Notes: generated by a model not told the origin, from the sequence alone. Shown: positions 18,454-27,954, counted from the first letter of the stretch. The stretch is 64,000 nt of DNA from Bacteroidales bacterium (GCA_023228145.1 JALOBU010000007.1:1-64000), one strand, 5' to 3'. Made by a program: numbers and translations.

Positions 18454-19040
18454 TTATTGAAGGCTGATTTTAACCTTCGTCCCGGGACCTTTCTGGATTT
18501 CTGTATACCTTTTATATTCTATGGTTTCATTGTCAACAAAACAAAAATCCTCTCCGGAAGATGAAGTACAAATACTTCCACATTCAAAATTTATCGTCAA
18601 GTCGAACTTTTTCTTTTCTGCCGGCAAACCGTCAGAACCTCTTGTAATAACTATTATCCTGCACATTTCTTTGTAGCCATGTTTATGTTCCTGATTGATA
18701 ATTATAAACATAATTTTTTTATTATCTGGCGACCATTCTGGGCCACAGATACCATCAATGTCCGAATAATATTCCAGTATAGATATCTCTTTTTTTGAAG
18801 GAATAAAATACTGTTTTATTTTATTGTTTTCAGCAAACGTAATTATGCCTTCATGTATGTTAAGCAAAAAAGGACATTTCATAGCCTCCTGAAAATTTTC
18901 AGGCAAATTCACTTTGATGTTATTGCTGTCATAAAGCGCATAATCAGCACAGGAAGCATAACTGTCTGTTTCAATAAACTTATATTGTCCATGGCAACAA
19001 AACATAAAACTAATAAAACAATAGTCGCAAATTTCTTCAT
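18454..19040 (-). CDS. Secreted protein with a PD40-like unit, apparently frameshifted
   Basis: The main frame runs from an ATG at 19005 to a stop at 18454 (183 residues) and has no signal peptide. In another frame an ATG at 19040 begins MKKFATIVLLVLCFV, a clear signal peptide that directly precedes it. Adding one T to the TTTT run near 18997-19000 joins the two into a protein of about 195 residues. The mature part has PEWSPDNKKIMFI, which resembles a WD40-like (PD40/TolB-type) propeller repeat; one or two repeats do not make a full propeller. The shift may be a sequencing error or a real lesion. Function unknown. Confidence 0.55.
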
Positions 19041-19063
19041 GGAGTAGACAAATTTTATTTTAC

Positions 19064-19071
19064 TATTTTTG
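19064..19071 (+). promoter_or_regulatory. Candidate -7 element for lpxK
   Basis: TATTTTTG matches TAnnTTTG exactly and lies 78 bases upstream of the lpxK start at 19150, in the gap between two divergent genes. No good -33 element was found. Confidence 0.35.
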
Positions 19072-19149
19072 CCAATATAATAAATATTGATTTTTAATAC
19101 AATACAGAAAAAACGCTGTCTGAAACAAACTTTCAACTTGTATTTTGAC

Positions 19150-20217
19150 ATGAATTTATTTCTGAAAATAATTTTATTACCCTTTTCCATGATATATGGT
19201 ATTGGAATTATTTTTCGAAATATATTTTATGATTTAAAAATTATACGCTCTTACGCTTTTCCTACGCCCCTTATATGTGTTGGAAATATTAACACAGGCG
19301 GAACAGGAAAAACACCGGCTATCGAATATATTATCCGTACGCTGCTTGAAAATAACATTACAAATTTGTTTACACTTAGCCGCGGATATGGACGGAAAAC
19401 AAAAGGATACATACTTGCTGATTCAAAATCTACAGCAGAATTGATTGGAGACGAACCTTTACAATTTTTTCTGAAATTTCCTGAAATACAAGTTGCCGTT
19501 TGCGAAAAAAGGGCTCAGGGCATTCATAAAATTCTTAACAAATTTCCTTCAACACAGTGCATACTTCTTGATGATGCTTACCAGCACAGAGCTGTCCGGG
19601 CTGGATTAAACATATTGCTGACAGTTTATGACAACTTATATTCAAATGATTTGATACTCCCCTCCGGGCGTCTTCGTGAATTCCGTTCTGCCGCCAAAAG
19701 GGCAAAAATTATTATTGTAACAAAGTGTCCGGCAAATATTTCCGAAACAAAAAAAGATGAAATTATCAAACGCCTAAAGCCCGAGCCTCATCAGAAAATT
19801 CTTTTTTCATCCATTAAGTACCTGCCTCCTGTAGCTGTCAATACAGAAATGATGCACAAATATACTGACTTGAAAGAAGTCTTTGTCCTGCTATTTTCTG
19901 GTATAGCCAATCCGGAGCCTTTGGAAAAATATTTAAATCAAAACTGCAAAACTTTATTTTCGCTCCGCTTTAAGGACCATCATGTTTATTCTGAAAAAGA
20001 TATGGATTTAATCTCCGGGAAATTCCTAAATATTGTTTCTGAAAATAAAATAATAATAACCACTGAAAAAGATTACAGCAGGCTTTGTACAGAAAAAACA
20101 TTTGACAAATACAGGAATCTTCCCCTGTTTTATATACCGGTAGAAATGGAATTTCAGGAAAAAGACAAAATATTTTTCAATCAAACCTTATTAGACTATG
20201 TTAGAAAAAATCAATGA
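19150..20217 (+). CDS. lpxK: Tetraacyldisaccharide 4'-kinase LpxK
   Basis: Phosphorylates the lipid A disaccharide precursor at the 4' position on the inner membrane. Seen: an N-terminal hydrophobic helix, the P-loop NTGGTGKT at about residues 48-55, LSRGYGRKTKG, LLDDAYQHR and the LPSGRLREF segment, all LpxK hallmarks. The open frame begins at 19087, but the ATG at 19150 places the family-typical N-terminus (MNLFLKIILLPFS) first, giving 355 residues. It shows the cell makes lipid A, hence an outer membrane. It overlaps the next gene by 20 bp. Confidence 0.95.
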   Translation: MNLFLKIILLPFSMIYGIGIIFRNIFYDLKIIRSYAFPTPLICVGNINTGGTGKTPAIEYIIRTLLENNITNLFTLSRGYGRKTKGYILADSKSTAELIGDEPLQFFLKFPEIQVAVCEKRAQGIHKILNKFPSTQCILLDDAYQHRAVRAGLNILLTVYDNLYSNDLILPSGRLREFRSAAKRAKIIIVTKCPANISETKKDEIIKRLKPEPHQKILFSSIKYLPPVAVNTEMMHKYTDLKEVFVLLFSGIANPEPLEKYLNQNCKTLFSLRFKDHHVYSEKDMDLISGKFLNIVSENKIIITTEKDYSRLCTEKTFDKYRNLPLFYIPVEMEFQEKDKIFFNQTLLDYVRKNQ

Positions 20218-21010
20218 AACAATTAAGTTCATCCGAAGTAAAACAAATTTTGAACCTGCTGTTGGAATTGTATTGGGAACAGGATTGGGAAATCTTGCCG
20301 GCGAAATTCATAAGGTTGCCAGTATCCCATATCAGGATATTCCTCACTTTCCCGTTTCAACAGTAATAGGACATAAAGGGCAATTTGTGTTTGGTACACT
20401 CAAGGGAGTTAATGTTTTGGCTATGCAGGGACGTTTCCATTTTTATGAAGGATATAATATGCAAGAAATTACTTACCCTATAAAAACATTAAAACACCTT
20501 GGAATTAAAACGCTTATATTATCAAATGCCAGCGGAGGAGTTAACCCGGAATTTTCTATTGGGGATATTATGATAATCACCGACCATATAAACCTTATGG
20601 GCACCAACCCCCTGATAGGCAAAAATGATGACCTGATAGGGCCACGTTTTCCCGACATGAGTGATGCATACGATAAAAACTTAATTAATAAGGCACTTAA
20701 TATTGCAAAAAAGAATAACATTCTATGTCGCACCGGTGTTTATGCTGCCGTAACCGGACCCTGTTTTGAAACACCTTCAGAATATAAATATATTAAGTTT
20801 GTAGGGGCTGATTGTGTGGGGATGTCAACGGTACCGGAAGTAATTGTTGCAAGGCATATGGGGCTTCCGGTTTTTGCAGTTTCAATTATTACGGATCTTG
20901 GAGTTGAAGGAAAAATCGTTGAGATATCTCACGAAGAAGTTATTAAAGCCGCCAACAACGCTGAGCCTAAAATGACAAAAATTATCAGCGAACTTATCAC
21001 ATCTGTCTGA
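20198..21010 (+). CDS. Purine nucleoside phosphorylase
   Basis: Phosphorolysis of purine nucleosides for salvage. Seen: GIVLGTGLGNLAGEI (phosphate-binding start), FPVSTVIGHKG, QGRFHFYEGY, SNASGGVNP, GPCFETPSEY with the purine-binding glutamate, and GADCVGMSTVPE. These are typical of the trimeric PNP family; the related MTA phosphorylases differ at the GMSTVPE region. It has 270 residues. The start overlaps lpxK by 20 bp and the end overlaps the convergent gene by 14 bp. Confidence 0.93.
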   Translation: MLEKINETIKFIRSKTNFEPAVGIVLGTGLGNLAGEIHKVASIPYQDIPHFPVSTVIGHKGQFVFGTLKGVNVLAMQGRFHFYEGYNMQEITYPIKTLKHLGIKTLILSNASGGVNPEFSIGDIMIITDHINLMGTNPLIGKNDDLIGPRFPDMSDAYDKNLINKALNIAKKNNILCRTGVYAAVTGPCFETPSEYKYIKFVGADCVGMSTVPEVIVARHMGLPVFAVSIITDLGVEGKIVEISHEEVIKAANNAEPKMTKIISELITSV

Positions 21011-21497
21011 ACTTAACCTGTTCAACAATTCTGACTTTCCATTTGCCATTTTCTATTAGGCATTTACGGTATGCAAATGCCTGCAAAATTCCACCAGAAG
21101 CAATAAGTGCCGCTGCAACAATACCAACTTCTTCTTTGAATACCGGCTGTTCATTGTTTATAGAATTGTTTACCACATCAAGAACAAAATACATCGTACC
21201 AAAACCCAGCAATATGAGTGACGCAATTTCAAATCCAAACCTTGTGCGATAAATTATAGTAATATCTTTGATATTTATGACATAATTATCAGAAACCACA
21301 AATGAAGAGTCGAGGACATCTGTTATTTTCCCGGAAATTTTTTTATCCGTTTCTCCTGTCAGTAGAGAAATCTTATCTCCGGTGTAATATTTATATGATT
21401 TTCCCGTTGCTTTCCCTTCAAGAATAAGGACATTTTGGGCGTTTAAAATTAACGAAACACAAACAAGAAAAAAAACGATTACGCTTTTATTTATCAT
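20997..21497 (-). CDS. Hypothetical membrane protein with signal peptide
   Basis: A 166-residue protein of no recognised family. Seen: a cleavable-looking signal peptide ending in LNAQN, a beta-rich region of about 60 residues containing YYTGDKISLLTGE and KKISGKITDV, then two hydrophobic segments at about 92-108 and 124-142. The middle resembles small lipid- or membrane-associated proteins common in Bacteroidota that begin with a KATGKSYKYYTGD-like strand set. It overlaps the stop region of the convergent phosphorylase and follows the yjbR-like gene by a 4-bp overlap. Function unknown. Confidence 0.75.
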   Translation of the reverse strand: MINKSVIVFFLVCVSLILNAQNVLILEGKATGKSYKYYTGDKISLLTGETDKKISGKITDVLDSSFVVSDNYVINIKDITIIYRTRFGFEIASLILLGFGTMYFVLDVVNNSINNEQPVFKEEVGIVAAALIASGGILQAFAYRKCLIENGKWKVRIVEQVKFRQM

Positions 21498-21847
21498 AAC
21501 ATTTCCAAAAGTGTTCTTTTGTTTCTGTTCATTTGCTTTACTACTTCATCATAAGAATGGTCAACCCATTGATATAATATTTCGTCAGTAGTACTTCCGT
21601 CAATTACGATAGTATTCCAGAATTTTTTATTCATGTGATACCCAGGTTGAACACAAGGATATCTCTCCCTCAATTCGATAGCTTTTTCAGGATTGCATTT
21701 TAGACTTAAAATGAAATCCCCGCTTAATCCTGTTAGGGCAAACATTTTATCCAAAACTTTAAAAACCAATGTGTCATTATCAAAAGGAAAGCATTCGGTA
21801 GCTCCCTTTTTCGAAAGACAATAAATCCGAAACTCTTCAATATTCAT
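21494..21847 (-). CDS. MmcQ/YjbR family protein
   Basis: A small alpha/beta protein of the YjbR (CyaY-like fold) family, sometimes described as DNA-binding. Seen: MNIEEFRIYCLSKKGATE at the start, FPFDNDTLVFKV, KMFALT, SLKCNPEKAIELRERYP, PGYHMNKKFWNT and a DHSYDEVVK end. The ATG at 21847 gives the standard family start and 117 residues; upstream in-frame ATGs at 21856 and 21868 add only a short leader. Role in the cell is not established. Confidence 0.9.
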   Translation of the reverse strand: MNIEEFRIYCLSKKGATECFPFDNDTLVFKVLDKMFALTGLSGDFILSLKCNPEKAIELRERYPCVQPGYHMNKKFWNTIVIDGSTTDEILYQWVDHSYDEVVKQMNRNKRTLLEML

Positions 21848-21983
21848 TATATTCATGGGTATTGTCAAACAAAAATAAATATTTATTTGAAATTAATTAA
21901 TAATCTTTAGTTTAGCTACATTATTTAATGTAGTATTTAACAATGATTAACAAAAAAGAAAAAATTTATGCAATAAAAAAGAA

Positions 21984-21991
21984 TATATTTG
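21984..21991 (+). promoter_or_regulatory. Candidate -7 element for the carboxyltransferase operon
   Basis: TATATTTG matches TAnnTTTG exactly, 32 bases before the ATG at 22024. The start point would fall near 21998. A matching -33 element is not obvious. Confidence 0.4.
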
Positions 21992-22023
21992 TTGACTTTT
22001 TCATTTAACTTAACTACCAATAT

Positions 22024-23571
22024 ATGTCTTTAAGACAAAAAACATCTGAGCTCAGGAAACGGATGCACGGTGCCTTACAGGGAGGTGGCGAAAAAGCAAT
22101 TGAAAAGCAAAAAGCCACCGGAAAAATGACAGCAAGAGAGCGTATCCTTACATTGCTGGATTCTGATTCATTTCATGAATATGATCTTTTCGTGGAACAT
22201 GCAGGAAAGGATTTTGATATGGATAAAAAATACCTGCCCGGCGATGGTGTTGTAACCGGAACAGGAACTATCAGCGGCTATCCTGTATGTATTTATGCAC
22301 AAGATTTTACAGTTGCAGGAGGTTCTCTGGGATATATGCATGCAAAAAAAATTGCAAAAATCATGGACCATGCCATGAAACTAAAAGTTCCACTGATTGG
22401 GATTAATGATAGTGGCGGGGCACGTATTCAGGAAGGGGTAAATTCTCTTGCCGGGTATGGTGAAATTTTTTACCGCAATACGCTGGCCTCAGGAGTTATT
22501 CCACAAATTTCAGTTATCCTCGGCCCATGTGCCGGAGGAGCAGTGTATTCTCCTGCATTAACAGATTTTGTTTTTGTGGTTGACAAAATATCCAAAATGT
22601 TCATTACAGGGCCTGAAGTAATAAAAACCGTGCTTGGAGAAGATATTTCTATGGAAGATCTGGGTGGAGCTAAAGTCCACGCAGAGATAACCGGCAATGC
22701 ACATTTCTATGCAGAAAGTGAGCTGGAGTGTTTTGATCAAATAAAAAAGCTGGTTTCTTTTATTCCATGGAATAATACAAAAAAAGCAGAACCATTCCCT
22801 ATAAAACAACCCAAAACAAAACAATATAAAATATCGGAACTTTTTCCTACAGATTCAAAAAAACCATATGATGTAAGAAACATTATTAAAGCCATTTGTG
22901 ACGATTCTGATTTTTTTGAAGTCCAGCAAATGTTTGCAGCCAATATTGTAGTCGGGTTTGCTCGTATCAACGGGCAATCCGTTGGATTTGTTGCCAACCA
23001 GCCCATGGTTCTTGCCGGAGTTCTTGACGTTGATTCTTCGGACAAAGCTGCCCGGTTTGTCCGATTCTGTGACTCTTTTAATATACCATTAATCACTTTC
23101 GTTGACTTACCTGGGTACCTGCCAGGCATTGACCAGGAACATGCCGGTGTCATACGCCATGGGGCAAAAGTTCTTTATTCATATTCTGAAGCTACAGTTC
23201 CTAAAATCACAGTTATTCTGAGAAAAGCATATGGCGGTGGCTATATTGCCATGTGTTCTCACCATTTAAGGGCAGATTTCGTCCTTGCCTGGCCAACGGC
23301 AGAAATTGCCGTGATGGGTCCAGAAGGTGCAGCAAATATTATTTTTAAAAATGAAATTCTCAACGCTCCCAACCCCGAAGAAGCACGCAGAAAAAAAATA
23401 GAAGATTATAAGGAAAAATTTGCCAACCCATACGTAGCAGCAGCATATGGTTATGTTGATGCCGTGATTGACCCCCTTGAAACCAGAAACTTTATTACTC
23501 ATGCACTCGAAATTTCTGCACAAAAAAAAGAAGACAGACCTATTAAAAAACATGGTATTCCTCCCTTTTAA
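22024..23571 (+). CDS. Acyl-CoA carboxyltransferase subunit (propionyl-/methylmalonyl-CoA type)
   Basis: Carboxyltransferase (crotonase-fold) subunit that moves a carboxyl group between biotin and an acyl-CoA, probably methylmalonyl-/propionyl-CoA. Seen: KMTARERI, the acyl-CoA oxyanion segment DSGGARIQEG, GPCAGGAVYSPAL, and in the second half NQPMVLAGVLD, FVDLPGYLPG, RKAYGGGYIAM and AVMGPEGAANI. Its 515 residues are normal. A biotin carrier gene follows at once. No biotin carboxylase gene is nearby, so it could be part of a decarboxylase/transcarboxylase (MmdA-like) or share a carboxylase encoded elsewhere. Confidence 0.93.
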   Translation: MSLRQKTSELRKRMHGALQGGGEKAIEKQKATGKMTARERILTLLDSDSFHEYDLFVEHAGKDFDMDKKYLPGDGVVTGTGTISGYPVCIYAQDFTVAGGSLGYMHAKKIAKIMDHAMKLKVPLIGINDSGGARIQEGVNSLAGYGEIFYRNTLASGVIPQISVILGPCAGGAVYSPALTDFVFVVDKISKMFITGPEVIKTVLGEDISMEDLGGAKVHAEITGNAHFYAESELECFDQIKKLVSFIPWNNTKKAEPFPIKQPKTKQYKISELFPTDSKKPYDVRNIIKAICDDSDFFEVQQMFAANIVVGFARINGQSVGFVANQPMVLAGVLDVDSSDKAARFVRFCDSFNIPLITFVDLPGYLPGIDQEHAGVIRHGAKVLYSYSEATVPKITVILRKAYGGGYIAMCSHHLRADFVLAWPTAEIAVMGPEGAANIIFKNEILNAPNPEEARRKKIEDYKEKFANPYVAAAYGYVDAVIDPLETRNFITHALEISAQKKEDRPIKKHGIPPF

Positions 23572-23583
23572 TTGCAAATTACT

Positions 23584-23916
23584 ATGAGTAAAAAAAAGAA
23601 ACTTGTAAAACCGGAATTATATATTCTTAATGTGCTGGGAGAAGACTATAGTACTACACTAACTAACAAATACAAAAACAGAAAACCATATTCACCCTAT
23701 ACTCATAAACACATAACATCTTTTATTCCCGGTACCATTAAAAAAGTGTTTGTCGAAAAGGGAGATGAGGTGATAAGCGGGCAAAAACTTTTAATACTTG
23801 AAGCCATGAAAATGGATAATGAAATTATTACAAATATTTCAGGAAAAATTAAAAAAGTTTTTGTTAAATCAGGGCAAATGGTGAGTAAGAACGAGCTGTT
23901 GATAGAAATTTCCTAA
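23584..23916 (+). CDS. Biotin carboxyl carrier protein
   Basis: Carrier subunit for the preceding carboxyltransferase. Seen: a lysine-rich N-terminus of about 45 residues, then a biotinyl/lipoyl domain with PGTIKKVFVEKGDEV and the biotinylation motif EAMKM, whose lysine is the attachment site, and a final LIEIS strand. A TTG at 23572 is in frame, but the ATG at 23584 is the better start and gives 110 residues, 12 bp after the upstream stop. It fits the gamma subunit of methylmalonyl-CoA decarboxylase or the carrier part of an acyl-CoA carboxylase. Confidence 0.9.
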   Translation: MSKKKKLVKPELYILNVLGEDYSTTLTNKYKNRKPYSPYTHKHITSFIPGTIKKVFVEKGDEVISGQKLLILEAMKMDNEIITNISGKIKKVFVKSGQMVSKNELLIEIS

Positions 23917-23934
23917 ACTATGATTTCCACACCC

Positions 23935-24747
23935 TCATTCAGGCTTTATTGAATAAATATTCAAATGAGTTTTTGTTAGAATATATATGTGTTCATTATT
24001 GCATAATGCACTTATTATTTCGTATTCTTCCGGCAGGGAAATTACAGCTTCTTCAAAAGTATTGATATTAAAAATTTTTATTTTGTTTGCTTCAACCAAA
24101 AAAATATCCTTTAAAAACACCTGAAATGAACATAGGTTTTTAAATGGTAAGAGTTTTAAATAAGTAGCATATCGGTCAAATACCAGTATTCCTGTTTCCG
24201 GAGCATATATATATAAATTATTGTTTGCCTCAACCATTGATACGGGAGAAATATCAGTTTGGGCAATTTCACTAATGTTTCCGCTGCTTTGAACCTGCTG
24301 TAATTTATTGTTAAAACGTATGATTTGATTTGTCAGCGGGTCATACAACCACAAACCATTTTCATAAGAGTTGGACATGAGTGTTGCGTTAGGATAATTC
24401 AGTTCGGAAAGCAAAATGAAATCTTTTTTCAGAGCCAACTTGTTATCAAGGTATTTTATTTTACCAAAACCTGCATTAAAAATCATTATTTTGAGGGGGT
24501 CGCTCACATCAACTCCGGAAATATGCCCGTCGCTAAATTCTGTGTAAGTATATAGTAAATTACCTTTAGCATCAAGTTTTTTTAGCGTACCCTCATTGAT
24601 GAGATAAATATTTCCTAAATTATCGGCTGCCATGCTGCTTGCCTTCTGCTCAACAGCCAAAATTTTTTCGAGCTTATAAGCTTGTGCAAATGCAATGTTG
24701 ATATAGCTCAACATAAAAAAAACAAACAGAATCCCTAATTTTCTCAT
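23935..24747 (-). CDS. Secreted beta-propeller-like protein
   Basis: A 270-residue exported protein. Seen: a signal peptide (MRKLGILFVFFMLSYINIAFA) and then repeated short strands of the form NLGNIYLINEG, GLWLYDP, NNLYIYAPE, NEHIYILTK, which look like NHL/SMP-30 type propeller blades, probably six. No catalytic motif was identified. It overlaps the GH3 gene by 4 bp, so the two are co-expressed; a functional link is not clear. Confidence 0.75.
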   Translation of the reverse strand: MRKLGILFVFFMLSYINIAFAQAYKLEKILAVEQKASSMAADNLGNIYLINEGTLKKLDAKGNLLYTYTEFSDGHISGVDVSDPLKIMIFNAGFGKIKYLDNKLALKKDFILLSELNYPNATLMSNSYENGLWLYDPLTNQIIRFNNKLQQVQSSGNISEIAQTDISPVSMVEANNNLYIYAPETGILVFDRYATYLKLLPFKNLCSFQVFLKDIFLVEANKIKIFNINTFEEAVISLPEEYEIISALCNNEHIYILTKTHLNIYSIKPE

Positions 24748-26258
24748 TGTTTCGTTAAATTCAAAATCTCTTCAATATATTTTCGCCCGTTGTATAACCT
24801 GGGTACTTTGTATTGCCCCCCCAGCCTGTTGTTTTTTTTCATCCAATTGTAAAAAGTCCCTTTAGGCACATTGTGAAGTAATGGTTTTTTTAAAATCATA
24901 TCATGATATCTTTTTGCTTCATAATCCGAATTGGCAGCTTTCAATGCATTATCAAAAACTTCACCAAAATAATCCAAACTGGCAGGTTCTGTTTCAAATT
25001 CAATACACCATTCATGGGTGCCATTGCTATTATCCTCAAAATATACCGGTGCTGCTGTATAATCATTTATCACGGCACCTGTTTTTTTACAGGCGATATC
25101 CAGAGCTTTATCTGCATTGTCAATCATTAATTCTTCTCCAAATGCATTTATGTAATTCTTAGTCCTCCCTGATATTTTAAACCTGAAAGGATTCAGCGAG
25201 GTAAATTTTATTGTATCGCCGATGATATACCTCCACAAACCTGCATTGGTTGAAATAATCAGTGCGTAATTTTTATCTGTTTCTACCTCAGCAAGTGATT
25301 TGGTTTGAGGATGCTCTTTATGAAATTCCTCCATAGGTATAAACTCATAAAATATACCGTAATCCAGCATCAGAAGCATATCATCCGCAAAGTTACGGTC
25401 TTGTATCCCAAAGAAACCTTCGGAGGCATTATAGGTTTCAATATAATTCATTTTATCTGAAGGAATAATTTTCTTGAATTGTTCAGCATAGGGAATAAAG
25501 CTTATGCCTCCGTGGACAAACAACTCCAGATTGTTCCAGACTTCAAGTAGGTTGTCACGGCCCGAAATTTCAAGTATGCGCCTTACCAGAAGAAGCATCC
25601 AGGAAGGGACTCCCGACAAATTAGTAACATTTTCGTTTATGGTGAATCTGACAATTTTTTCAAGCTTGCTTTCCCATTCATTCATTAAAGATACCGAAAG
25701 GTCGGGGGTTCTGATAAATTGTGCCCAAAACGGAAGGTTTTGTATAAGTATGGCTGACAAATCACCATAAAAAGCATCATTATTAAACTCGTTCATATCA
25801 TGACTGCCACCAAGGGCAAGCCCTTTTCCTGAAAATATTTTTGTTTCGGGGTTATTATTGCAGTATAGTGTAAGCAAATCCTTGCCTCCTTTAAAATGAC
25901 ATTCTTCAATGGCATCTTCACTCATGGGAATAAACTTGCTTTTATCAGACGTTGTCCCTGATGATTTCGCAAACCATTTGATTTCCTGTGGCCATAATAT
26001 GTTTTTTTCTCCCTTGCGCAAACGCTCAATATATGGTTTCAATTGGTCATAAGAAGACAACGGAACCCTTTCTTTAAACTGTTCTTGCGAAATCATTGAT
26101 TTATAATCATATTTAATGCCCCATTCGGTATTTTTTGCAGAAGATACCAGCCATTGCATGCAGTCATTCTGTACTTCAACAGGATACTTTAAAAACAGCT
26201 CTATCTGATGCATACGCTGTTTCATAATCCACGACACTACCGAATTCAATAAAGCCAT
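24744..26258 (-). CDS. GH3 family acyl-adenylate/amido synthetase-like protein
   Basis: Member of the GH3 superfamily, named for plant hormone-amino acid synthetases. Seen: the ATP-binding motif KSSGTTSDKSKFIP near residue 90-105, YNASEGFFGIQD in the middle, LWRYIIGDTIKFTS and the KISGRTKNYINAFGEE hinge, then LGGQYKVPRL near the end. These fit the acyl-adenylate-forming fold. It has 504 residues, typical of the Bacteroidota members. The bacterial substrate is unknown. Confidence 0.9.
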   Translation of the reverse strand: MALLNSVVSWIMKQRMHQIELFLKYPVEVQNDCMQWLVSSAKNTEWGIKYDYKSMISQEQFKERVPLSSYDQLKPYIERLRKGEKNILWPQEIKWFAKSSGTTSDKSKFIPMSEDAIEECHFKGGKDLLTLYCNNNPETKIFSGKGLALGGSHDMNEFNNDAFYGDLSAILIQNLPFWAQFIRTPDLSVSLMNEWESKLEKIVRFTINENVTNLSGVPSWMLLLVRRILEISGRDNLLEVWNNLELFVHGGISFIPYAEQFKKIIPSDKMNYIETYNASEGFFGIQDRNFADDMLLMLDYGIFYEFIPMEEFHKEHPQTKSLAEVETDKNYALIISTNAGLWRYIIGDTIKFTSLNPFRFKISGRTKNYINAFGEELMIDNADKALDIACKKTGAVINDYTAAPVYFEDNSNGTHEWCIEFETEPASLDYFGEVFDNALKAANSDYEAKRYHDMILKKPLLHNVPKGTFYNWMKKNNRLGGQYKVPRLYNGRKYIEEILNLTKQ

Positions 26259-26351
26259 AACTAATGATTTCTTAGTATTTCAAAAGTACTATTTCTAAGC
26301 GAACTTTTTGCAAAAAATATATATGCCGTATATAAAAACTGAATTTTATGT

Positions 26352-26359
26352 TACTTTTG
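26352..26359 (+). promoter_or_regulatory. Candidate -7 element for glyS
   Basis: TACTTTTG matches TAnnTTTG exactly and ends five bases before the ATG at 26364, which would give a leaderless or nearly leaderless mRNA, as for mqnC. No clear -33 element. Confidence 0.33.
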
Positions 26360-26363
26360 CAAC

Positions 26364-27884
26364 ATGGCAAATAACGAAGAATTATTCCGCAAAATCATTG
26401 CACATGCTAAAGAGTACGGCTTTGTTTTTCCGTCAAGCGAAATTTATGACGGGCTCAGTGCTGTTTACGATTACGGGCAATACGGTGTAGAACTGAAAAA
26501 CAACATCAGGGCGTATTGGTGGAAATGGATGGTGCAATACAATGAAAATATCGTTGGCCTTGATTCGGCGATTTTTATGCATCCTGCCATCTGGAAAGCT
26601 TCGGGGCATGTTGATGCTTTTAATGACCCTATGATTGACAATAAAGATTCTAAAAAACGTTACCGTGCTGATGTCCTTGTAGAAGATTATATTGCCAAAA
26701 TAGAAGAGAAAATTGAAAAAGAGGTTGTAAAAGCGTCTCAGCGTTTTGGTGATACTTTTGATAAAAAACTATATCGTGAGACCAATCCACGAGTTACAGA
26801 ATATCAGAAAAAAATTGACGATATTAAGTCCCGTTTTTATTCGATGCTTGACAAAAATGATTTCGGGGGAATAAAAGTTTTGATTGAAGAATTGGGTATC
26901 GTTTGCCCCATTTCCGGGTCTAAAAACTGGACAGATGTTAGGCAATTCAACCTCATGTTTTCAACCCGTATGGGTTCGGTAAGCGATGATTCCGATGCTT
27001 TGTACTTACGCCCCGAAACAGCTCAGGGGATATTTGTAAACTTTTTGAATGTTATGAAAAGCGGAAGAATGAAAATACCTTTTGGTATTGCCCAGGCCGG
27101 TAAGGCTTTCCGCAATGAGATTGTTGCCCGGCAGTTTATTTTCCGCATGCGCGAGTTTGAACAAATGGAAATGCAGTTTTTTGTACGCCCCGGAGAAGAA
27201 CTAAAATGGTATGAGCATTGGAAAGAAGAAAGAATGAAGTGGCATCTGTCACTGGGAATAGCCGCAGAAAAATACCGCTTCCACAACCATGAAAAACTGG
27301 CACACTATGCCAATGCCGCCTGTGATATCGAGTTTCATTTCCCTATCGGATTTAAGGAATTAGAAGGCATTCACTCCCGTACAGATTTTGACCTGATGGC
27401 TCACCAAAAATATTCTGGAAAAAAGCTGCAGTATTTCGACCCTGAAACCAATGAAAGTTATGTTCCTTATGTTATTGAAACCTCTATTGGCCTTGACCGG
27501 ACATTTCTCGCTATCCTAAGCCATTCTTACAAAGAAGAAACGCTGGAAGATGGTTCTGTCAGGGAAATGATGAATATCCCTCCCGTTCTGGCTCCCATTA
27601 AAGTTGCGGTGCTTCCCCTCGTGAAAAAAGACGGAATGCCTGAAAAAGCACGCCGTATTTTTGACTCTCTGAAACTTAATTTTATGTGCCAGTACGATGA
27701 AAAAGACGCCATAGGCAGAAGGTACCGAAGGCAGGATTCTATCGGAACTCCTTTTTGCATAACCATTGACAATGAGACATTACAGAACAATACCGTTACT
27801 ATCCGTTACCGCGATACTATGCTGCAGGAACGAATTAATGCGGAAAATGTAAGCCTGTTTATATCAGAAAAAATAAATCAATAA
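26364..27884 (+). CDS. glyS: Glycyl-tRNA synthetase (alpha2 type)
   Basis: Class II aminoacyl-tRNA synthetase charging tRNA-Gly; this is the single-chain homodimeric type, not the separate alpha/beta one. Seen: an N-terminal FPSSEIYDGLSAVYDYGQYGVELK, motif 2 FRNEIVARQFIFRMREFEQMEMQFF split around residues 251-275, motif 3 YVIETSIGLDRTFLAIL near 376, and a C-terminal anticodon-binding domain from about 410. It has 506 residues and looks complete. Confidence 0.97.
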   Translation: MANNEELFRKIIAHAKEYGFVFPSSEIYDGLSAVYDYGQYGVELKNNIRAYWWKWMVQYNENIVGLDSAIFMHPAIWKASGHVDAFNDPMIDNKDSKKRYRADVLVEDYIAKIEEKIEKEVVKASQRFGDTFDKKLYRETNPRVTEYQKKIDDIKSRFYSMLDKNDFGGIKVLIEELGIVCPISGSKNWTDVRQFNLMFSTRMGSVSDDSDALYLRPETAQGIFVNFLNVMKSGRMKIPFGIAQAGKAFRNEIVARQFIFRMREFEQMEMQFFVRPGEELKWYEHWKEERMKWHLSLGIAAEKYRFHNHEKLAHYANAACDIEFHFPIGFKELEGIHSRTDFDLMAHQKYSGKKLQYFDPETNESYVPYVIETSIGLDRTFLAILSHSYKEETLEDGSVREMMNIPPVLAPIKVAVLPLVKKDGMPEKARRIFDSLKLNFMCQYDEKDAIGRRYRRQDSIGTPFCITIDNETLQNNTVTIRYRDTMLQERINAENVSLFISEKINQ

Positions 27885-27923
27885 GTACTGATTTATGTCC
27901 CCAATAATATTATCTATTGACAC

Positions 27924-27954
27924 TTTGAACTTTCATTATATTTTGTTATATTTG
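27924..27954 (+). promoter_or_regulatory. Bacteroidota-type promoter of the GT2-GT4 pair
   Basis: TTTG at 27924-27927 and TATATTTG at 27947-27954 are separated by 19 bases, matching both elements and spacing of the housekeeping Bacteroidota promoter. The start point would lie near 27961, 12 bases before the ATG at 27973. It is the best promoter in the window. Confidence 0.65.

Noticed and set aside
27873..27896. Perfect 8-base inverted repeat at the end of glyS
   Set aside because: The stem is almost all A-T, overlaps the stop codon, and no U-tract follows, so termination is unlikely.
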